A stretch of 45,600 nt of DNA from an uncultured Anaerolineales bacterium. GTDB lineage: Bacteria > Chloroflexota > Anaerolineae > Anaerolineales > UBA4823. The translations under genes and the position numbers were made by a program. The stretch's first letter is position 1, and each line of letters starts with the position of its first letter. This document shows positions 6,106 to 14,744 of this stretch, in pieces. The stretch lies in the NCBI GenBank assembly GCA_903872065.1, contig CAIQJJ010000567.1, positions 1 to 45,600 on the forward strand, given 5' to 3'. A model generated the notes under the pieces. The model made no database searches and was not told the origin of the DNA. It worked only from the letters and a program-made list of their open reading frames with translations.

Positions 6106-7945
6106 TCGAATTGAACTTCTTGCGCCGGCTAAAGACCTCAGCGCCGGGCTTGCCGCCATCAGTTGCGGCGCGGACGCCATCTACGTCGGCGCGCCGCGTT
6201 TTGGCGCTCGCCAGGCAGCCGGCAACAGCCTTGACGATATTGCGCAGTTGGTCAGCTATGCGCATCGTTATTGGGCAAAAGTTTATGTCACCCTGAATAC
6301 ACTGCTTTTTGACGCTGAGTTGGATGAGGCGGTAAGCCTGGCCCATCGGCTTTACCAGGAAGGCGTAGATGCGCTGATTATCCAGGACGTGGGCTTGCTA
6401 GAGAGCGATCTGCCGCCTATCCCGCTTTTCGCCAGTACTCAGATGCACAATCACACGGCAGCGCGCGTTGCATTCTTAGAAAAAGTGGGCATTCAACGCG
6501 CCATCCTGGCGCGTGAACTTAGTCTTGAGCAAATTCAGCAAATTCGCGCCGCCACCTCCATCGAGTTGGAAACTTTCATTCATGGCGCCTTGTGCGTCTG
6601 TTACAGTGGGCAGTGTTCCTTGAGCTATGCAATGGGAGGACGCTCTGGCAACCGAGGACAGTGCGCCCAACCCTGTCGCAAGGCTTATCGGTTGGAAGAT
6701 GGCAGTGGGAAGGTCTTGCAAGAGGCGCGCTATCTGCTTTCATTGCGTGATCTGAATTTGACCGATGACTTGGAGAGTCTGTTAGCAGTTGGAGTCACTT
6801 CCTTCAAGATTGAAGGCCGTTTGAAAGACCAGGCCTACGTCATGAACGTCGTGGCGCATTATCGAAAAAAATTGGATGGGATTCTGGCGGCGCGCAATCT
6901 CAAAGCCGCTTCTTCCGGCCACTGTCAGTTTCATTTTGTCCCAGATCCTCACAAAACCTTCAACCGGAGCTATACCCCCTACTTTTTGCACGGGCGCGGC
7001 AAAGCCTTAACCGCCTGGGATACCCCCAAATCTGTTGGGGAAGCAGTCGGAACCGTTGTCGCGCTCGAAAAGCGCTGTTTCACACTCGATGGAACAGCCT
7101 CTATCGCAGCCGGAGATGGGCTGTGCTGGTTGGATGAACAGAGCGAGTTGCAAGGCGCGTTTGTCAATCGTGTGGAAGGAAACTGTATTTACCCAGAAAA
7201 GCTGGATGGTCTTTCTCTGGGTGTGCAGGTTTACCGAAATTTTGATCGGATGTTTTTGGCGCGTTTGACGGCGGATAAACTGCCTGAGGTTGTCGAGCGT
7301 TTCATTAGGGTAGATATGGTGTTCGGTGAGTTTGAGCAGGGTTTTTGGCTGCAGGTCATGGACGAGGATGGAAACCAGGCCCGCGTTGAAGTCGAAAACG
7401 CTAAAATTCCTGCTGAAAAGCCAGTCCAAGCGAAAGCGAATATCGAGAAACAATTGCGCAAGTTGGGCGGGAGCATCTTCACCTGCGCCAGTCTGAAAAT
7501 GGAATGCCAGACGATTCCCTTTTTGCCAGTGGCTGCACTTAACGCGCTGCGGCGTGCGACGATTGAAAAGTTGCATGAGGCCAGAGAGCATCATCGCCCC
7601 CACCCCACCGGCGGGCCTCAAATCAACAACATCTATTATGGTGCAGACAATCTCGACTTTCGCGCCAATGCTTTGAATCAAAGGGCGGTCAACTTCTACC
7701 AGCGGCATGGCGTGAAGCGCATCGAGCCGGCCGCCGAATCGGGTTTGGATCTGCATGGGCGGCGGGTCATGACCACCAAATACTGCCTCCAATATGAATT
7801 GGAGGCCTGCCCGCGCCGGGGGCAGAAGGCAATCTCTCCCTCTCCATTGGTTTTAGTAGATGACGACGATAACCGTCTTTCACTGCGCTTCAACTGCGCT
7901 GATTGCGTGATGGAAATTTATCTTGATGATTTAGAAGGAGATTGA
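6098..7945 (+). CDS. U32 family protein, RlhA-like (23S rRNA hydroxylation type)
   Basis: This 615-residue protein belongs to the peptidase U32 family. Most characterised members are tRNA or rRNA hydroxylation enzymes with Fe-S cofactors rather than proteases. Residues 1-300 form the TIM-barrel-like domain starting RIELLAPAKDL, with the U32 signature at about 160-195 containing four cysteines (CVCYSGQC, RGQCAQPC). A DUF3656-like region lies at about 440-510. The C-terminus carries paired cysteines, YCLQYELEAC and NCADC, expected Fe-S ligands. Length and architecture fit RlhA, whose E. coli member acts at C2501 of 23S rRNA. ATG 6098 was chosen because the N-terminus then begins at the conserved strand and overlaps the previous stop by eight bases. 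Its relation to the membrane module upstream is unclear. Confidence 0.85.
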   Translation: MTDRIELLAPAKDLSAGLAAISCGADAIYVGAPRFGARQAAGNSLDDIAQLVSYAHRYWAKVYVTLNTLLFDAELDEAVSLAHRLYQEGVDALIIQDVGLLESDLPPIPLFASTQMHNHTAARVAFLEKVGIQRAILARELSLEQIQQIRAATSIELETFIHGALCVCYSGQCSLSYAMGGRSGNRGQCAQPCRKAYRLEDGSGKVLQEARYLLSLRDLNLTDDLESLLAVGVTSFKIEGRLKDQAYVMNVVAHYRKKLDGILAARNLKAASSGHCQFHFVPDPHKTFNRSYTPYFLHGRGKALTAWDTPKSVGEAVGTVVALEKRCFTLDGTASIAAGDGLCWLDEQSELQGAFVNRVEGNCIYPEKLDGLSLGVQVYRNFDRMFLARLTADKLPEVVERFIRVDMVFGEFEQGFWLQVMDEDGNQARVEVENAKIPAEKPVQAKANIEKQLRKLGGSIFTCASLKMECQTIPFLPVAALNALRRATIEKLHEAREHHRPHPTGGPQINNIYYGADNLDFRANALNQRAVNFYQRHGVKRIEPAAESGLDLHGRRVMTTKYCLQYELEACPRRGQKAISPSPLVLVDDDDNRLSLRFNCADCVMEIYLDDLEGD

Positions 7946-7947
7946 GC

Positions 7948-8952
7948 ATGGAATACAGAAGTTTAGGTCGTACTGGTGTGATGGTCAGCCCATTGTGCCT
8001 GGGCGCGATGAATTTCGGCGGGCCAACCAACGAAGAAGATTCACTGGCAATTTTGCGCCGGGCGATTGAGGCCGGCATCAATTTTATTGATACTGCCAAT
8101 GTGTATACCGGCGGCGAAAGTGAAAAGATCGTAGGGAAGTTCTTAAAAGAGGGTCACTTACGCGACAAAGTGATCCTGGCGACCAAAGTCTACAGCCGTG
8201 TAGGAGATGGCCCGAACGACGCTGGTTCATCGCGCTACCACATCCTCAAGGCATGCGAAGATTCGCTGCGCCGCTTGCAGACTGATCATATTGATTTGTA
8301 CCAACAACACCGCCCATCTCAAACCATTCCGCAAGATGAAAGCCTGCGTGCTTATGACGACCTGGTGCGAGCCGGGAAAGTGCGTTACATCGGTACTTCA
8401 ACCTTTCCTGCCTGGATGGTGATGGAGGGATTGGCGATCAGCGACCGCTATTCACTGGCGCGCTTTGTCAGCGAGCAGCCGCCTTATAACCTGGTCGATC
8501 GGCGCGTAGAGAATGAATTGATCCCTTTGTGCCAAAAATATGGCTTGGCGGTGCTTCCCTGGTCCCCGTTAGCTGGCGGAATTTTGGCCGGGCGCTATAA
8601 GCCGGGCGAAGCCTATCCAGAAGGTTCACGCGCAACGCGCTCAGGCAACTTTTTTACCGATCGCATCACCGATAAAGCCAAGAATGTCGCTCTGGCTCTT
8701 GATCAAATGGCTCAGGAGCGTGGTATGACCAGCAGCCAATTGGGGCTTTTATGGGTAAAGGATCAGCCGGGAGTAACTTCACCGATCTTCGGCCCGCGCA
8801 CAGTGGCGCATTTGGAAGACGCTATTCCACTTTTGGAGAAAAAATTAGACGAAGCCGACCGCCCCCTGTTTGACGCATTGGTGCATCCCGGCAATGCCGT
8901 GGCAGATTTCTTTAACAGCAACGATTGGATGAAAGCGCGCGTCAAAGATTGA
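7948..8952 (+). CDS. Aldo/keto reductase
   Basis: A 334-residue NADPH-dependent oxidoreductase of the aldo/keto reductase superfamily (TIM barrel, cytoplasmic). The catalytic tetrad is D48, Y53, K80 and H121 (FIDTANVY, ATKVYS, LYQQHRP). The sequence opens with the family-typical MEYRSLGRTGVMVSPLCLGA. Full length for the family. ATG 7948 is preferred to TTG 7942 because AGAAGGAG at 7933-7940 is at the right spacing for the ATG. The stop of the U32 gene lies three bases before this start, so they are co-transcribed. The substrate cannot be inferred from sequence; YghZ/Kv-beta-type reductases are the closest in feel. It is the last gene before a strong terminator. Confidence 0.93.
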   Translation: MEYRSLGRTGVMVSPLCLGAMNFGGPTNEEDSLAILRRAIEAGINFIDTANVYTGGESEKIVGKFLKEGHLRDKVILATKVYSRVGDGPNDAGSSRYHILKACEDSLRRLQTDHIDLYQQHRPSQTIPQDESLRAYDDLVRAGKVRYIGTSTFPAWMVMEGLAISDRYSLARFVSEQPPYNLVDRRVENELIPLCQKYGLAVLPWSPLAGGILAGRYKPGEAYPEGSRATRSGNFFTDRITDKAKNVALALDQMAQERGMTSSQLGLLWVKDQPGVTSPIFGPRTVAHLEDAIPLLEKKLDEADRPLFDALVHPGNAVADFFNSNDWMKARVKD

Positions 8953-8990
8953 TTAACGCATCAAAGATACGCGCCAGTTTGCACACCCCC

Positions 8991-9026
8991 AAAAGCTGCG
9001 AAGCGTCATACGTTTCGCAGCTTTTT
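8991..9026 (+). terminator. Rho-independent terminator closing the flotillin operon
   Basis: AAAAGCTGCGAA (8991-9002) pairs with TTCGCAGCTTTT (9014-9025), with an inner CGT/ACG pair, and is followed by T-rich sequence. It lies 39 bases after the reductase stop. Confidence 0.85.
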
Positions 9027-9085
9027 GGTTAACCATCGCAGTAAAAAACGCGTTAATAGAAAGTAAATATCACGAATCCTGTCCA

Positions 9086-9125
9086 TTTCACGATAAAATC
9101 ACGCTTGTATCACACTCATTTCACA
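9086..9125 (+). promoter_or_regulatory. Four 11-bp-phased WWTCACR repeats upstream of the exopolysaccharide locus
   Basis: TTTCACG (9086), AATCACG (9097), TATCACA (9108) and TTTCACA (9119) start exactly 11 bases apart, one helical turn. A further TATCACG at 9068 is 18 bases before the first and out of phase. GATAAT at 9135-9140 lies nine bases after the last repeat and could be the -10 box; no good -35 hexamer is visible at 16-18 bases. Direct heptamers phased at 11 bp just before a -10 box are the layout recognised by SARP/OmpR-like activators. The site probably activates transcription of the locus from 9164. Confidence 0.55.
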
Positions 9126-9163
9126 CCCTTTGGGGATAATAAGTGCAATAGGTAAGCGCATCT

Positions 9164-10045
9164 ATGACCAGTTTACGCAGATTTATTGTATTTTTGATCA
9201 CCGCACTGACTATCATCTTCAATCTGGAACGATTGGATATAGGACAGGCCAATCTAGTAGATATTCAAAGTTTTGTTTATGGATTGGTGTTTGCGGCAGC
9301 GATCCTAATGGTAGCAGTACCTTTCTTCCAACGCTTACCGGTCTATACGTCAATTGCCATCTGGATAGTCGTCTATTTCGCTTTACGGCTGCTTGTCTTT
9401 ACCCACCGGCCAATTGTTGGTGGAATGTACACCTACCTGACCATCACTGAACTGGCGCTGTTGAGCATCACTGTGCTGCTCACGCACGTGATGACGTTTT
9501 ACTTGAAGGAACTGGAAAAGGTGGTCGAGGATGTTTCTTTTCCGCCAACCAGCCAACGAGTGCAAAACCTGGAAGAGGCTTCTGAGGCTGTCAAGACGGA
9601 GTTTATCCGCAGCCGGCGTTACGACCGACCTTTGTCTGTGCTGGTCATCGAATTGACCAGCGGCATCGTACGACCAAGCCTGGAGCGTGTGGTGCGTGAG
9701 CTGCAACAATCTATGATTGACCGCTACCTGACCGCCAGCCTGGCGCGCGTGATTACCAAAGAGGCGCGTCGCACAGATGTGATTATCAAGCATGAACGCA
9801 ACGACCGTATGATCTTGTTGTGCCCGGAAACTCCGCCTGAGCATTTGAATGTGGTGAAAAATCGGATTACGACAGTTGCACAACGTGATTTAGGTTTAGA
9901 GTTATCCATTGGCGGCGCTTCATTTCCTTGCGAAGCGCTTACGTTTGAAGACCTGCTAAAAATCGCTGAAAGTAATATTCAGCGGATGTCGCCTGAAAAC
10001 GATCTTAAAGACGAAAACACAGTTAAAGTAGAGAGTACCTCATGA
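9164..10045 (+). CDS. Membrane protein with a degenerate GGDEF-like domain
   Basis: 293 residues. Four probable membrane helices occupy about 6-22, 36-54, 60-80 and 92-114. Residues 145-275 follow the diguanylate cyclase pattern: RYDRPLSVLVIEL aligns with the opening RYGRPLSLLLLDI, RRTDVIIKHERND with the DxxARYGGDEF strand, and LELSIGGASFP with the LTVSIGVA strand. The signature GGDEF is replaced by RNDRM at 212-216, so cyclase activity is unlikely; the domain may bind nucleotide, bind protein partners or be vestigial. The gene follows the phased repeats and overlaps the sugar-transferase start by four bases (ATGA), marking it as the first gene of the exopolysaccharide operon and a candidate membrane regulator. 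Confidence 0.75.
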   Translation: MTSLRRFIVFLITALTIIFNLERLDIGQANLVDIQSFVYGLVFAAAILMVAVPFFQRLPVYTSIAIWIVVYFALRLLVFTHRPIVGGMYTYLTITELALLSITVLLTHVMTFYLKELEKVVEDVSFPPTSQRVQNLEEASEAVKTEFIRSRRYDRPLSVLVIELTSGIVRPSLERVVRELQQSMIDRYLTASLARVITKEARRTDVIIKHERNDRMILLCPETPPEHLNVVKNRITTVAQRDLGLELSIGGASFPCEALTFEDLLKIAESNIQRMSPENDLKDENTVKVESTS

Positions 10046-10749
10046 ACATTTCCGAAGCCCGTGCATTTTCTTATACGCCTCAGGTTGATTGGACCGGTTA
10101 CAACTGGGTCAAAAGTTATGATCCTACCAAGAGCTTGCTTCAAGGGCAAGCTTATCTTGTCGCCAAGAGGATCGTAGATTTGGCTGCTGTAGTCTTGAGC
10201 ATGCCAATCTGGCTGCCGTTTATTTTACTGATCGCCCTGCTGATCAAGATTCAGGAGCCTCATGGAACGATCTTCTTCTCGCAGCAGCGCACAGGAAAGG
10301 GCGGCCGCCGGTTTAAAATGTATAAATTCCGCACAATGGTGATGAATGCTGAAGAATTAAAGGTAAAATATATGCACTTGAATGAGCTGAAGTGGCCCGA
10401 CTTCAAGATCACCAATGACCCGCGGATCACACGTGTTGGACGGATTCTACGCAAGACCAGCCTGGACGAACTGCCTCAACTGTTCAATATCCTCAATGGC
10501 GATATGAGCCTGGTAGGTCCCCGCCCAACTTCGTTTAGCGCCGATACCTACAACTTGTGGCAAACCGAGCGTCTGGATGTGCAGCCTGGTCTGACAGGCC
10601 TGTGGCAGATTGTTGGACGTGGTTCATCGGAATTCGATGATCGGCTGAGAATGGATATTGCCTACATTGAACACCGCTGTCTCTCTCTGGATATTGTCAT
10701 TCTATTTCGAACCGTGTTCGCTGCCATTGAACAGCGCGGGGCGCACTAG
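10042..10749 (+). CDS. Undecaprenyl-phosphate sugar phosphotransferase (initiating transferase)
   Basis: This 235-residue protein should transfer a sugar-1-phosphate from a nucleotide sugar to undecaprenyl phosphate, starting repeat-unit assembly. It is the short, catalytic-domain-only form of the bacterial sugar transferase family. Visible motifs in order: KRIVDL (about 42-47), a membrane or re-entrant helix at 47-70, FFSQQRTGKGGRRFKMYKFR (84-103), the KTSLDELPQLFNILNGDMSL block with following VGPRP, LTGLWQI.GR, and the terminal D-x2-YI region. It lacks the four-helix N-terminal domain of WcaJ/WbaP enzymes. Interestingly the preceding overlapping gene supplies four membrane helices. The sugar specificity (galactose, glucose or an N-acetyl sugar) is not readable. 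Confidence 0.93.
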   Translation: MNISEARAFSYTPQVDWTGYNWVKSYDPTKSLLQGQAYLVAKRIVDLAAVVLSMPIWLPFILLIALLIKIQEPHGTIFFSQQRTGKGGRRFKMYKFRTMVMNAEELKVKYMHLNELKWPDFKITNDPRITRVGRILRKTSLDELPQLFNILNGDMSLVGPRPTSFSADTYNLWQTERLDVQPGLTGLWQIVGRGSSEFDDRLRMDIAYIEHRCLSLDIVILFRTVFAAIEQRGAH

Positions 10750-10778
10750 TCTTTTGCTCCATATTCTCCTTGATCGGG

Positions 10779-10822
10779 CCCCCGTTTCTCTGCTGGTTAT
10801 TCTACCGGTCAGGAAGCGGGGG
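10779..10822 (+). other. Intergenic hairpin between sugar transferase and first GT4 gene
   Basis: CCCCCGTTTC (10779-10788) pairs with GAAGCGGGGG (10813-10822), allowing one G-U pair, around a 24-base loop. There is no U-run after it, so it may be an mRNA processing or partial attenuation element within the 87-base gap. Confidence 0.4.
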
Positions 10823-10836
10823 TCTCTATATTAAAT

Positions 10837-12060
10837 ATGTCTGCCAAAATTGCTTATATCATGTCACGGTTTCCACATCTTCCGGAGACGTTTATCTTGC
10901 GCGAGATGACCGAACTGGAAAACAACGGACGCCAAATTGCGCTCTACCCGCTTATCCTTCAACAACAGTCTGTTGTTCATGCTGAAGCCCAATCCTGGCT
11001 GCCGCGGGCGCGCGCCTATCCCTTCCTTTCTCCTGAGATCATCGGAGAAAATGCACGCCAACTCTTTCGCCGCCCACTCCAATATGGCAATTTATGGCGG
11101 CGCGTCTTGTGGGAGAATCGCAGCAGCCCAAACTTCTTTGCGCGAGCGATCGCCCTGCTGCCCAAGTCAGTCCTGATGGCGCGGCAAATGCAATCAGACG
11201 GGGTTCAACACATTCACGCTCATTACGCCACCCATCCAGCCCTGGTTGCCTGGCTCATTCATCAGTTGAACGGCGTCACTTACAGCGTCACTGTTCACGC
11301 TCATGATATTTTTGTGCGCACAGCAATGCTGAGCGCGAAAATGCGCGATGCAAGTTTTATTATAGCAATTTCGGAGTATAATCGTGAATACTTAGCGCGC
11401 GTCGTTGGGCCGTGGGTGCGTGAAAAGATTCATGTTGTGCATTGCGGCGTTCGACCCGAAGACTATACCCCTCGTTTGAAGCGGCAAAGGGTTGAGCATC
11501 TTGAAATTCTTAACATCGGCAGCTTGCAACCTTATAAAGGTCAAAAGTATCTGATTGAGGCTTGCGCCCTGCTCAAAGAACGTGGTATAAAATTTCGCTG
11601 CCGCATTGTAGGCAGCGGCGAGGAAAAAGAACCTTTACAAAACCTGATTGAACAGCGCAAATTAACCGATGAAGTATTCCTGTTGGGCGCCAAAACTCAG
11701 ACCGAGGTCGCCGTTTTGCTGCATGAGACGGATTGTTATGTCCAACCCAGTGTTGTGACCGCTTCCGGGAAAAAAGAAGGCATCCCTGTGGCGCTCATGG
11801 AAGCCCTGGCCTGCGCCATTCCGTCAGTAGCCACCTCCATTTCAGGGGTGCCTGAACTGGTGCGGCCCAATGAAACAGGTTATCTGGTGGAGCCAGAAAA
11901 TAGTCAAGCTCTGGCGGATGTTTTGCAGCGAATTGATCAACAGCCTGAGGAAGCTGAACGGTTCGGCGCAAATGGTCTGGCGCTCGTATTAAAAGAATTT
12001 GATCTGCGCAAAAATGTAAAAGAATTGAATCATTTATTTACTGGATTATTGGACGCTTAA
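10837..12060 (+). CDS. Glycosyltransferase family 4, WcaL-like
   Basis: 407 residues with the GT-B fold of family 4 enzymes. The N-terminus KIAYIMSRFPHLPETFILREM is typical of colanic-acid-type WcaL/AmsK transferases. HIHAHYATHPA (about 125-135) fits the acceptor-side Rossmann domain, LNIGSLQPYKGQKYLIEA opens the donor domain, and EGIPVALMEALACAIP carries the conserved E-x7-E. It is cytoplasmic or peripherally membrane-bound and adds a sugar to the lipid-linked repeat unit. Donor and linkage cannot be told from the sequence. It lies in the same direction as its neighbours, with gaps of 87 bases upstream and 99 bases downstream, larger than most in this locus. Confidence 0.92.
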   Translation: MSAKIAYIMSRFPHLPETFILREMTELENNGRQIALYPLILQQQSVVHAEAQSWLPRARAYPFLSPEIIGENARQLFRRPLQYGNLWRRVLWENRSSPNFFARAIALLPKSVLMARQMQSDGVQHIHAHYATHPALVAWLIHQLNGVTYSVTVHAHDIFVRTAMLSAKMRDASFIIAISEYNREYLARVVGPWVREKIHVVHCGVRPEDYTPRLKRQRVEHLEILNIGSLQPYKGQKYLIEACALLKERGIKFRCRIVGSGEEKEPLQNLIEQRKLTDEVFLLGAKTQTEVAVLLHETDCYVQPSVVTASGKKEGIPVALMEALACAIPSVATSISGVPELVRPNETGYLVEPENSQALADVLQRIDQQPEEAERFGANGLALVLKEFDLRKNVKELNHLFTGLLDA

Positions 12061-12159
12061 TTAAGCGATGTTCAAATCGCAAGCAGAATACATTTTTTGT
12101 GTGTTGGGTCAGATTCTCTGTCATCATAAAACCGTTGGTATGCGGGATGGAGAAAGTTT

Positions 12160-13281
12160 ATGGAATTAAGATTATATTTACGGATGGTGCAGCGAGGTTG
12201 GTGGATTATTGCAGTCGCCGCCCTGGTTGCATTCAATGCTGCGTTGGTGTTTTCTTATATTGCGACACCTTTGTATATGGCCAGCGCGCGTTTTCTGGTC
12301 AGTCCAAATCCAGATATTGATAAAGCTTCAGATGTCCTCAACAGCCTGGCAACGTTGGACAAACGCTCGATTATCTCAACTTATGCTGAATTTTTGCGCA
12401 GTTCACGGATTCTTCGTGAAACAGCCGCAGAACTCGGATTGGATGATTCGCAGTTAGAAGATTACGCAGTCAACTCTGTGGTGCTGCCTGACGCGAATAT
12501 TCTTGAATTGACGGTTGAAGGGCCAGACCCGCAGTTGGCGACGGTTTTAACCAATGCGATTGGCAAGCGCGCCGTTAATTACATCAAACAGTATTACCAG
12601 GTTTTTGATATCACGTTATTGGATCCTGCCGAGACGCCTACTGATCCTTTCAGCCCACAGCCAGTGCGCGATGCTGGCCTGGCTCTCGCCTTAGGGGGAA
12701 TTGTTGGGACGGCGCTGGCTATTTTGAGTGAGCAGATTCGCATTCCGTTAGACGCTCTTCGCCAACAGAGAACGATTGACAGTATTTCATCGGCGTTTAA
12801 CCGGCGTCATTTTCAGCATACTTTGGAAAATGAGCTGGCCAACCAACCCAATCGTACACTCTCCCTGGCCATTGTTCAATTGGATGGACTGAAAGACCTG
12901 ATTGATACACTGCCACAGCCCATTCTGCAGAGCGTGCTGCGCCACGCGGTCAGTGTGCTGCGCAATGAGCTGCGCGGCAATGATGTCATCGGTCGCTGGG
13001 GCGACATTAGCCTGGCAGTGATGCTGCCATCTACGCCAGGCGACGCCGCCAAACGCACCCTGGGGCGAATCTGCCGTTCTTTGGCGCAGCCAGTCCAATT
13101 AACCTCCGAAGGAGAAACTTTGACCATGAATCCCCATGTGGGTATTGCTATTTATCAAGGACATGGATCCGTTCAAGCCTTGATTGCAAATGTGGAAAAT
13201 GCTGTCGCGCAAGCCATTCTTCGCAATGATGAGGATAGTATTGTCCTGGCAAGCGACGCCATCCCCTTGCAGGAGAATTAG
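12160..13281 (+). CDS. Wzz-type chain-length protein fused to a degenerate GGDEF domain
   Basis: 373 residues. Residues 1-190 follow the polysaccharide co-polymerase (Wzz/PCP) plan: a cytoplasmic start MELRLYLRMVQRGWW, membrane helix 14-36, a periplasm-facing or external region, the Pro-rich DPAETPTDPFSPQP at 155-168, and a second membrane helix at 171-190. Instead of the tyrosine-kinase domain often fused here, residues 205-355 form a GGDEF-like domain: DSISSAFNRRHF matches the family's D-LTGLxNRRxF opening and DVIGRWGDISLAVMLPST the GGDEF strand. The signature is GDISL at 281-285, so cyclase chemistry is unlikely. The fusion could let a nucleotide or partner signal control chain length. SD-like GGAGA lies just before the ATG. 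The segment fits the C-terminal helix leading into the cytoplasm, as needed for a regulatory domain. Confidence 0.85.
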   Translation: MELRLYLRMVQRGWWIIAVAALVAFNAALVFSYIATPLYMASARFLVSPNPDIDKASDVLNSLATLDKRSIISTYAEFLRSSRILRETAAELGLDDSQLEDYAVNSVVLPDANILELTVEGPDPQLATVLTNAIGKRAVNYIKQYYQVFDITLLDPAETPTDPFSPQPVRDAGLALALGGIVGTALAILSEQIRIPLDALRQQRTIDSISSAFNRRHFQHTLENELANQPNRTLSLAIVQLDGLKDLIDTLPQPILQSVLRHAVSVLRNELRGNDVIGRWGDISLAVMLPSTPGDAAKRTLGRICRSLAQPVQLTSEGETLTMNPHVGIAIYQGHGSVQALIANVENAVAQAILRNDEDSIVLASDAIPLQEN

Positions 13282-13283
13282 AC

Positions 13284-14735
13284 GTGCTCGCCCGGCAAAT
13301 CTTCGATCGCTGGCTTGACCGGCTGCCGCTGGATTGGTATGCGCTTCTGTTCTTTCTGCTTGCCATCCTGGCTGGCAGTATGATTGGGCTGGCCGTCATC
13401 ATTGTCCTCGGCCCATTAAAAAGTGTTGCTGCTCTTGTCGGATTGTTCATTGCAATCTTGGCTGTTATGAGGCCAGAGACAGGTCTTTTGGCCTTCGTTT
13501 TTGTCACTTATACCCGTTTTTCAGATGTTCTGGTCGATCTCGGCGCGCCCTCGATTGCGAAACCGTTTGTAGGATTGTTGGTGGGTGTTATCGTGCTGCG
13601 TTGGGCGCTCTATAATGAACGGCCTCAGAAATGGCAGACGCCGGCGATATTGGTCAGTATATATGGAGTCGTAATCTTTAGTTCACTGATCTACGCCAGC
13701 GATGTTACGTCAGCAGAAAATGCTTTTAGCGACTATATCAAAGATGCTGTCATCACCGTCATTATGGTGATGATGATCCAAAAGCAATCCACCTTCAGGC
13801 AAGCCATCTGGGCTTTATTGGCCGCGGGTATCTTTTTGGGATCAATCAGCGTTTACCAGTACTTAACCTCATCCTGGAGCAATGATTTTTGGGGATTTGG
13901 GCAGGCGCCCTATCTTAATATTTCTGGCGCAACGGAAGGGGTGCGCCTGGGGGGGCCAATTGGCGACCCCAATTACTATGCCCAGATCATGCTGGCTTTA
14001 ATTCCGCTGGCATTCAACCGTCTGACCAGCGAGAAAGCCATTTTGCCGCGGGTTATTGCTGGCTGGGCGTTTGGCGTCTGTGTACTCACAGTGATTTTCA
14101 CCTATTCACGCGGCGCTTTTTTGGCTATGATGATCATGCTGATTGTCATGTCTATCTACCGCCCGCCTCGCCTGATTGATGTCATCCTGGCGGCGCTGAT
14201 GATGACCATTCTTTTACGTTTTGTGCCGGCCACGTATTTGCAAAGGTTGGTCTCTTTGAGCGACATTTTGGGAGGCAGCAACGACATTCGCGGCGAGGTA
14301 TCCTTCCGTGGACGAGCCAGCGAGATGACGGTCGGCATACAAATGTTTCTTGACCACCCACTGCTCGGGGTTGGGATGCAAAATTATCCCAATTATTACC
14401 AACAATATTCGCGCCGCCTGGGCATGGATCCCCGCACAGAAAATCGCGAGCCGCACAGCCTGTACCTGGAAATTGCTTCTGAAACCGGTCTGGCTGGTTT
14501 GCTTACATTTGGCGCAATCCTATGGGCGATTTTTTCACGTTTGCGGAACGCTTTTTTAACCTTGAAACGAAAAAACGATCAGCATAATGCTGAGGCTACA
14601 GCCGCTTTAATGGTAGCGATGATCGGCTATCTCACTGCCGCGATTTTTATTCATGGCGCTTTTCCCAGGTTCTTTTACTTGTTGGCTGGTATTTCCATGG
14701 CCAGTTTGCAAGTTGCACAAGCCCAAACAGATTAG
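13284..14735 (+). CDS. O-antigen ligase/polymerase family protein (Wzy_C type)
   Basis: 483 residues, starting with GTG two bases after the Wzz-like gene. At least ten hydrophobic helices are visible. A long extracytoplasmic loop near 360-400 contains GVGMQNYPNYYQQYSRRLG and the later PHSLYLEIASETGLAGLL, the Wzy_C/WaaL hallmark. Such proteins polymerise lipid-linked repeat units or ligate finished chains; with Wzx and Wzz-like genes on either side a polymerase role is more likely here. Family members diverge so strongly that substrate cannot be assigned. The GTG is favoured because an upstream in-frame start would overlap the previous gene heavily. Confidence 0.88.
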   Translation: MLARQIFDRWLDRLPLDWYALLFFLLAILAGSMIGLAVIIVLGPLKSVAALVGLFIAILAVMRPETGLLAFVFVTYTRFSDVLVDLGAPSIAKPFVGLLVGVIVLRWALYNERPQKWQTPAILVSIYGVVIFSSLIYASDVTSAENAFSDYIKDAVITVIMVMMIQKQSTFRQAIWALLAAGIFLGSISVYQYLTSSWSNDFWGFGQAPYLNISGATEGVRLGGPIGDPNYYAQIMLALIPLAFNRLTSEKAILPRVIAGWAFGVCVLTVIFTYSRGAFLAMMIMLIVMSIYRPPRLIDVILAALMMTILLRFVPATYLQRLVSLSDILGGSNDIRGEVSFRGRASEMTVGIQMFLDHPLLGVGMQNYPNYYQQYSRRLGMDPRTENREPHSLYLEIASETGLAGLLTFGAILWAIFSRLRNAFLTLKRKNDQHNAEATAALMVAMIGYLTAAIFIHGAFPRFFYLLAGISMASLQVAQAQTD

Positions 14736-14744
14736 AAACAAGAT

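Noticed and set aside
7007-7792. A 261-codon open frame on the minus strand inside the U32 gene
   Set aside because: Lies opposite conserved U32 coding sequence and shows no domain or ribosome binding site.
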